11,226 nt of DNA from Bacteroidota bacterium (GTDB lineage Bacteria; Bacteroidota; Bacteroidia; Bacteroidales; PXBB01): positions 1 through 11,226 of the forward strand of contig JAKIYU010000058.1 of the NCBI GenBank assembly GCA_022708385.1, written 5' to 3'. The notes under the pieces are model-generated. The model was not told the origin of the DNA and did not search any database. It saw only the letters and a list, made by a program, of their open reading frames with translations. Below, piece by piece: positions 6,764-11,226 of this stretch. Made by a program: the position numbers and the translations under genes. The stretch's first letter is position 1, and each line of letters opens with the position of its first letter.

Positions 6764-7093
6764 GCATGTAACCCTGCCTATACCCCTGTTTTGTTACAAA
6801 TGAAGTGTATTTATACCCCTGTTTTGTTACAAAATAATTACTTTTATACCCCTGCTTTGTTACAATATCATCTTCCTGAGGCAGCATATTACTTTCTCAA
6901 AATGCCATCAGGGTTGATTTTTTTAAACAAACATGTACAATATGTATTAACAGTTTATATTCGTTTTTAATGCTTCACATAAAATGCGGTTGTATAAAAA
7001 TATAATTTATAAATATTCTGTTATTTTTATTATTCTTATATTTACTGCTTAAAACATTTTAATTGTAATTAATCCATCAAATAGTTTTATAAT
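6764..7093. other. Intergenic region with phased repeats, upstream of prkA
   Basis: These 330 bp hold three 33-bp-spaced repeats (6779-6865, separate entry), then very A/T-rich DNA from about 6915 to the prkA start. A short frame (6800-6970, 56 codons from ATG) is open but I do not regard it as a supported gene. TATATTTA at 7037-7044 resembles a -7 box with its final G changed and has no good -33 partner. No stem-loop terminator of the upstream gene is evident. Confidence 0.6.
6779..6865. repeat. Three 21-bp repeats in 33-bp register, each with a dyad
   Basis: Copies at 6779-6799, 6812-6832 and 6845-6865 read TATACCCCTG-(T/C)-TTTGTTACAA; only one base (T to C in copy 3) differs. The 12-bp spacers are unrelated in sequence, and the start-to-start distance is exactly 33 bp both times. 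Each copy ends in a small dyad around a central T: TTTTGT-T-ACAAAA in full in copy 2, TTTGT-T-ACAAA in copy 1 and TTGT-T-ACAA in copy 3. About three helical turns separate the copies, which fits tandem binding of one regulator upstream of prkA, though a simple repeat expansion is also possible. Confidence 0.85.
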
Positions 7094-9175
7094 ATGAGCA
7101 AACAAATTAAATCATCACAGGTAAATCCTCTGAGTCTTGATGCCCACATTTTAAGCGTCATGCTGGGTGAGCGGCGTTTTGAGAATGTTTTTCAGTCAGT
7201 CTCGCGCATGATACTGGGCGACCCATCGCTTATTGCAAGGGTAAACGTAAACGGGCGCAACACCTACGACTTTAAAATATTCCGGCAGGGAAAAAAACAC
7301 ATCATCGGCATGTACGACGAAATTAACAGTTTTGTATCGTATGTGAAAGATGCCGCCGAAGGGGGTTCTTCCAAGGAGATGGCCTTTGTACTTATAGGTG
7401 AACCCGGCAATGGAAAGACATTTTTTGTGGACCACCTCAGCGCCCTGTACAGAGATTTTATCAGCAAACCCGAAAACAGGCGTTATACCTTCCGTTTCAT
7501 AAACCTCGATAAATTAGGAGGCTATGGTAGGATAACAAGCATAGAATCACAGACTTATGAAGACCCTATGGTGCTGGCCATGAATATTTTTGAGGAAAAA
7601 GCCGACAACATTAAATTTCTTCAGGGTTTTGGTTACACCGACAAGCAAATCGAAGAGGTTTATAAAAATTACCGTCCCCTGGGCTCCTGCTCGTATTATA
7701 TTTTGAGTCAGATACGCAAATACTGCAACAATGACATTGAGAAGATTAAAGCATTTATTGAAGTGGAAGCGGTGCCTGTGAGTGAGTCGCGGGGTACTGT
7801 TACAGGCAAGTATGCTGCAAAGGATAAAATTACTTCTTCGGCTGCCGACCTGATTGGCGAAGAGGCCATTACCCGCCTGCTGCACATCAGCGATACCGAC
7901 CACCCTTACCGTTTCGACCTCAGGCGCGGCGCCCTGGCCCGCGTGGCTGGCGGCGGCATCCACTTTGCCGATGAGGTGTTCAAAAATAAAAAAGACCTCG
8001 TTCAGGTTTACCTGGGGGTGATTCAAAACCGTACTATAGAAATTGAAGGCTACAAGTGGCCGCTCGATACACTTATCATTGCCACAAGCAACAATTCGGA
8101 GTTTGCCCGCTTCCTCGAAGAAAAGGAACAGGCCCCCATCATCGACCGCTGCCGCCTGACCTATATGAGCCATAATACCAATTACAAACTGCAACAGGAA
8201 CTGACATTGTATTCCATTGGCGGACGCGACAAGACCACGTTTACTAACGAGAAACTCCACATTGACCCCAACCTCAACTATGCCATATCGGTAGCGGCTG
8301 TGCTTACCCGTATGCCGGCCAACGACAAGCTCTCGCCTGTTGAAATGATGAAACTGGCAGCCGGAGAAGTGGCAGGGGAGAAGAGCATCAAAACGCTGAG
8401 CGAAGTCATCAACGACCTCAACAGCGACCCCGACATTACCAAACGCTTCGGCCAGAAGGGTATAGGACACCGTAATATAGGGCGTGCCCTGCAGATATTG
8501 CTCGAACGCTCCGAAACGCAGGAAGGCCGCTGCATGTATGCCGGCGATGTATTTAAATCGCTCGAAACCGTTATCCTCGACTATGTTCAGGAACCTAACG
8601 ACCGCATAAAATACTTCAACGACCTTAAAATTGCCCGCGAACTGTACCGTAAAAATGTTATGACCACCATCTTTAATGCCTATATGGATGAACCCAATGC
8701 GGTGGAAAAGGATGTGATGAACTATGTAAATATGATTATCGGCATTGATGCCAAAAACCTCGGCCCCGACAAAATATGGACCTACCGCGACCCGCAAACA
8801 GGCAAACTGGTGCCCCTGAAAATCGACGAGACCTTTGTGAACAGCGTGGAAGAACGCCTCGGCCTTAAAAACAACGAGCAGAAACAAAGCTTCAGAACAA
8901 CGATAACAAAAATTTACGGTCAGAAGATGATTAAGGAACCTTCGTATAACTTTATGGATAACAATGAACTGGTAAAAGCGGTAACGGATGTCAGGCTGAA
9001 GTCGGATATTGCCGGTGCAGGAAGCCTTATTGGAGCTCTTTCGAATCGCACCAACGAAGAAAACCAGAAATTGTACAACAGGATGATTAATACGATGATG
9101 AAAAAACTGAACTACTGCCAGACCTGCGCCGAAAAGACCATTGAGTATTTCTGCACGCATGATGATGCAAACTAA
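7094..9175 (+). CDS. prkA: PrkA-family AAA+ serine protein kinase
   Basis: The 693-residue cytoplasmic protein matches PrkA/YeaG over its length. The AAA+ core has Walker A GEPGNGKT (102-109), Walker B GGIHFADE (287-294, with 'ADE' in place of the classical DE pair's preceding residue), a sensor segment IIATSNNSEF (328-337) and a polar DRCRL arginine segment (351-355). The kinase-like C-terminal part follows, with MNYVN (about 550) and a helical tail. In Enterobacteria and Bacillus this family acts in nitrogen or stationary-phase stress and sporulation, usually in an operon with a YeaH-type (DUF444) protein and SpoVR/YcgB. Here no such partner lies within the window: upstream is the barrel protein and downstream are repeats and a secreted protein. 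It is longer than E. coli YeaG (about 644 residues), and the tail carries CQTCAEKTIEYFC, a cysteine cluster. The start is chosen at ATG 7094, preceded by an A/T-rich leader. The kinase identity is secure; targets are unknown. Confidence 0.93.
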   Translation: MSKQIKSSQVNPLSLDAHILSVMLGERRFENVFQSVSRMILGDPSLIARVNVNGRNTYDFKIFRQGKKHIIGMYDEINSFVSYVKDAAEGGSSKEMAFVLIGEPGNGKTFFVDHLSALYRDFISKPENRRYTFRFINLDKLGGYGRITSIESQTYEDPMVLAMNIFEEKADNIKFLQGFGYTDKQIEEVYKNYRPLGSCSYYILSQIRKYCNNDIEKIKAFIEVEAVPVSESRGTVTGKYAAKDKITSSAADLIGEEAITRLLHISDTDHPYRFDLRRGALARVAGGGIHFADEVFKNKKDLVQVYLGVIQNRTIEIEGYKWPLDTLIIATSNNSEFARFLEEKEQAPIIDRCRLTYMSHNTNYKLQQELTLYSIGGRDKTTFTNEKLHIDPNLNYAISVAAVLTRMPANDKLSPVEMMKLAAGEVAGEKSIKTLSEVINDLNSDPDITKRFGQKGIGHRNIGRALQILLERSETQEGRCMYAGDVFKSLETVILDYVQEPNDRIKYFNDLKIARELYRKNVMTTIFNAYMDEPNAVEKDVMNYVNMIIGIDAKNLGPDKIWTYRDPQTGKLVPLKIDETFVNSVEERLGLKNNEQKQSFRTTITKIYGQKMIKEPSYNFMDNNELVKAVTDVRLKSDIAGAGSLIGALSNRTNEENQKLYNRMINTMMKKLNYCQTCAEKTIEYFCTHDDAN

Positions 9176-9178
9176 AAG

Positions 9179-9238
9179 AAGTGTGAAGTGTGAAGTTTGA
9201 AGTACTTAAAGTTTGGAGTTTGAAGTTTGAAGTTTGGA
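9179..9238 (+). repeat. AAGTTTG heptad repeat tract
   Basis: About eight units of period 7 (AAGTGTG, AAGTGTG, AAGTTTG, AAGTACT, then GTTTGG/AGTTTGA variants) start four bases after the prkA stop codon. Purine-rich on the plus strand, like the tract that follows the barrel gene at 4186. Heptad text of this kind is common between Bacteroidota genes, and I know no function for it. Confidence 0.85.
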
Positions 9239-9271
9239 ATTTATTTGGGATTTGTTATTTGAAATCAATGT

Positions 9272-9509
9272 TGTCCGATAAAAATTTTGAAAATTGATGA
9301 AAAGCTTTATTCGCGCAGGTTTTTTGGATATTATTTTCTTAATGGGGTTTGTTTTTGTAAAGTTGAATTGCTTTTCAGCAATTTATTTTGCCTCTTATCT
9401 GCCTAAGGCAGATGTAAATTGCTGAAAATCAATTCTTCCTTTAGGATTGAGGCAAAAACGGAAATTAACAATTTACATCCTTTATCAATAACTAAATTTT
9501 TATCGGACA
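9272..9509. mobile_element. MITE-like element with 16-bp terminal inverted repeats
   Basis: TGTCCGATAAAAATTT (9272-9287) is matched perfectly by its reverse complement at 9494-9509, giving a 238-bp element; partial matching (ATTGAT-like words) continues about 14 bp inward. The interior has a large imperfect hairpin, arms 9365-9385 and 9415-9435 with one mismatch in 21, closing on ATCTGCC-TAA-GGCAGAT (9397-9413). No transposase frame fits inside, so the element would depend on an enzyme encoded elsewhere. No target-site duplication is obvious at the ends (CAATGT before, TTAATT after), so age or insertion mode is unclear. The hairpin could alternatively serve as a terminator for prkA. Confidence 0.75.
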
Positions 9510-9618
9510 TTAATTATTCATAATAAATACATTACAGCACAGAGGTTTTAAAGTTGGCATTTTAAGTATTAACAGAACACTGAGCCAAATGATTGTTTAA
9601 AAAAAAATTCAGATAAAA

Positions 9619-9649
9619 TTGCATGATATTAAATAAAATTTTATATTTG
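9619..9649 (+). promoter_or_regulatory. Bacteroidota promoter of the secreted propeller gene
   Basis: TTG at 9619-9621 and TATATTTG at 9642-9649 are 20 bp apart and fit the TTG/TAnnTTTG consensus, the same layout and spacing as the promoter at 3311-3341. The start codon is 57 bp downstream of the -7 box, leaving a leader of about 50 bases. Confidence 0.65.
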
Positions 9650-9705
9650 TCAATCATTTTATCGGGCTTATCTTAATTATATTCAAACACCAAATACCAA
9701 CGATT

Positions 9706-11226
9706 ATGAGCAAACCGCAGTTCTTTAGAATTTTTGTCGCATTAATTATTGTAACCTTATTAAGCACTTTTACCCATGCACAGGTTTTTCAGAAAAACTA
9801 TGCCGTTCAGGGTTTTATACCTGGCGCCCATCATTTTACCGAGAGTGTGGAACAAACCAGCGATGGCAATTTTGTGTTTCAGGGCTGGAACTTAGCCGAC
9901 CTGGCCTTTCCAAAAATGACTTTATTAAAAATCAATCAATACAGTAATATTGCCTGGCAAAGGTCTTATACAAGATGCGCTCAAATGCTTCTGGGAACTT
10001 GTATTCTCGAAGACGTTACGGCATCTACCATTGGTGGCTGCGTACAACAAACATCCGATGGTGGATTTATACTAACAGGAAGCCTCAACGATAAGATGCT
10101 GCTCATGAAAACCACTTCCGATGGAAATACAGTTACATGGGCAAAAACTTACGGTTCCGGCAGCACTTATGGTAAATATGTTAAACAAACTTCTGATGGT
10201 GGCTATATTTGTGTCGGTTATTCATACGACTTCGAATCAACCAAAACAGCCTCGAATGTGTTTATAGTTAAAACCAACAGTTCCGGCAACCTGTCATGGG
10301 ACAGAGTTTTTCGTTTCAGCCCCAATTACGACGATGCTGCGACGGATGTTGAACAGATGAATAACGGCGATTTTGTAGTTACCGGTTATTCAACACAAAT
10401 TTTTAACCCCGGACCTAATGCCGATACCACCTCCGATATTCTTATTATGCGCCTGAATTCAGCCGGTAACCTGCTTTGGGCTGAAACCTACGGTGACGAC
10501 AACTCCAGCGAAGAAGGCCAATCCATTAAAAAAACCTCCGACGGCGGCTATATCATTTCAGGTAATACTGAAATACTTACCGGAGTAGAGCCCTTTTTAT
10601 GGAAACTGAACAGCTCGGATGTGTATGAATTTCAGAACGTGTACAAAATCGGCGGCTTACTTTCTATAGGGATCACCTTTGGATATGCAGCTCAGGAAAC
10701 TACCATTGACCCCGGTTTTGCCATCTTTGGCGTATCAACAAATATCGGATTTCCTAACATTTCATATTTCAGTAATTACATGCTGAAATTAGACCCCAAC
10801 GGAGATACTGTCTTCTGCAAATTATATAAAGATTCTGTCAGCGGTTCTCCGATTAACCTGAGCTTAGGTTACTCAATCTGGAACGATGGCCAGCAACTGG
10901 CTAATGGCGGATATTTGCTGGGAGGGAGCGGTATTCCGGCTTCAGGAAACGGGCTTGGATATAAACTCATTAAGACAAATACACAAGGTGAAAGCGGTTG
11001 CAGCGAGGTACGTGTTCATCCTATCAAATCGGTATATGCTCCGGCTGCAGAACCTATTACACCACCAAATTTATCAACAGGCTCCGCTGTAACTGCTGTA
11101 GATATTGTAGTGAAAAATCCCAGTATTAATGAAGAGTATTTATGTTATGCCCAATGTACCGCTTTGGCAGGCAACGATACAGCTATTTGTCTTGGTGGCC
11201 AGGTCATACTGGGCGGCGGAGGCCCC
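9706..11226 (+). CDS. Secreted beta-propeller repeat protein, 3' end outside the window
   Basis: The frame runs 507 codons from ATG 9706 to the window edge with no stop, so the C-terminus is missing. The N-terminus is a signal peptide (MSKPQFFRIFVALIIVTLLS, cleaved after THA-25 before Gln). Repeated blades have the form 'xQTSDGGFxxTG...ILIMRLNSxGNLLWAETYG': QQTSDGGF near residue 115, KQTSDGGY near 161, QMNNGDF near 215, KKTSDGGY near 275 and ANGGYLLGGS near 396. This blade type is known from Bacteroidota secreted proteins that often use the type IX secretion system. From about residue 488 the text changes to LAGNDTAICLGGQVILGGGG, the opening of the PKD/SprB-like repeat type found in large surface proteins. 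A C-terminal secretion signal would be expected downstream but cannot be seen. It has its own promoter and is not in an operon with prkA. Confidence 0.85.
   Translation, partial: MSKPQFFRIFVALIIVTLLSTFTHAQVFQKNYAVQGFIPGAHHFTESVEQTSDGNFVFQGWNLADLAFPKMTLLKINQYSNIAWQRSYTRCAQMLLGTCILEDVTASTIGGCVQQTSDGGFILTGSLNDKMLLMKTTSDGNTVTWAKTYGSGSTYGKYVKQTSDGGYICVGYSYDFESTKTASNVFIVKTNSSGNLSWDRVFRFSPNYDDAATDVEQMNNGDFVVTGYSTQIFNPGPNADTTSDILIMRLNSAGNLLWAETYGDDNSSEEGQSIKKTSDGGYIISGNTEILTGVEPFLWKLNSSDVYEFQNVYKIGGLLSIGITFGYAAQETTIDPGFAIFGVSTNIGFPNISYFSNYMLKLDPNGDTVFCKLYKDSVSGSPINLSLGYSIWNDGQQLANGGYLLGGSGIPASGNGLGYKLIKTNTQGESGCSEVRVHPIKSVYAPAAEPITPPNLSTGSAVTAVDIVVKNPSINEEYLCYAQCTALAGNDTAICLGGQVILGGGGP

Larger units (their letters stand above)
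9176..9705. other. Long intergenic region with heptad repeats and a MITE-like element
   Basis: The 530 bp between prkA and the secreted propeller gene contain no supported gene. They comprise the heptad tract (9179-9238), the terminal-repeat element (9272-9509) and a promoter-bearing A/T-rich segment (9510-9705), each listed separately. I saw no other structure. Confidence 0.7.

Noticed and set aside
6779..6865. CRISPR array or replication-origin iterons
   Set aside because: Spacers of 12 bp are too short for CRISPR, and no replication initiator gene or DnaA boxes are near.
7037..7044. prkA promoter -7 box
   Set aside because: TATATTTA misses the final G and has no -33 TTG at the right distance. 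The DNA is so A/T-rich that such matches are expected by chance.
7547..9160. 537-codon open frame on the minus strand
   Set aside because: It is fully antisense to the prkA coding region, which has clear AAA+ motifs. The antisense translation is low in family-like motifs and results from codon bias.
10886..11092. 68-codon plus-strand frame near the window end
   Set aside because: It overlaps the secreted propeller gene in another frame; the propeller frame has clear repeats and continues uninterrupted to the edge.

Overview
The window looks like a chromosomal segment of a Bacteroidota bacterium, probably an uncultured or environmental member of the Bacteroidales or a related order. The evidence is a type IX-style secreted propeller protein, a PorV/PorQ-like outer-membrane protein, a helix-hairpin-helix protein fused to an outer-membrane barrel, promoters of the Bacteroidota type (TTG, 20 bp, TAnnTTTG), A/T-rich start regions without Shine-Dalgarno sequences, and many short palindromic or heptad repeats between genes.

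Layout. Positions 1-498 hold the 3' end of an SdiA-regulated (YjiK-like) propeller protein. Positions 572-1442 hold a decayed proline dehydrogenase gene: its first third is missing and a run of seven G's shifts the frame. A 162-bp nested palindromic element (1449-1610) fills the convergent gap to a minus-strand POT-family peptide transporter (1629-3191). A divergent promoter region (3192-3364) separates it from a small outer-membrane barrel protein (3365-4183). A non-coding stretch follows that contains a recent 161/163-bp tandem duplication (4261-4584). Next comes the 703-residue helix-hairpin-helix/barrel protein (4652-6763).

The 330-bp gap after it carries three repeats of 21 bp, spaced exactly 33 bp apart, each with a small dyad. 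A PrkA (YeaG)-type AAA+ serine kinase gene follows (7094-9175). Downstream are a heptad-repeat tract (9179-9238) and a 238-bp MITE-like element with perfect 16-bp terminal inverted repeats (9272-9509). The window ends inside a large secreted protein (9706 onward, no stop in the window), which has a signal peptide, repeated 'TSDGG' propeller blades and the beginning of an 'AGNDTAIC' repeat domain.

The genes do not form one pathway. Two encode envelope or outer-membrane proteins in the same orientation (3365-4183 and 4652-6763), one a stress or starvation kinase without its usual partners in view, one a peptide importer, and two are surface or envelope propeller proteins. I do not see a complete defence system, CRISPR array, RNA gene or integrated phage. 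The items most worth a second look are the 33-bp phased dyad repeats ahead of prkA, the helix-hairpin-helix/outer-membrane barrel fusion, and the two non-autonomous palindromic elements, which share a core word.
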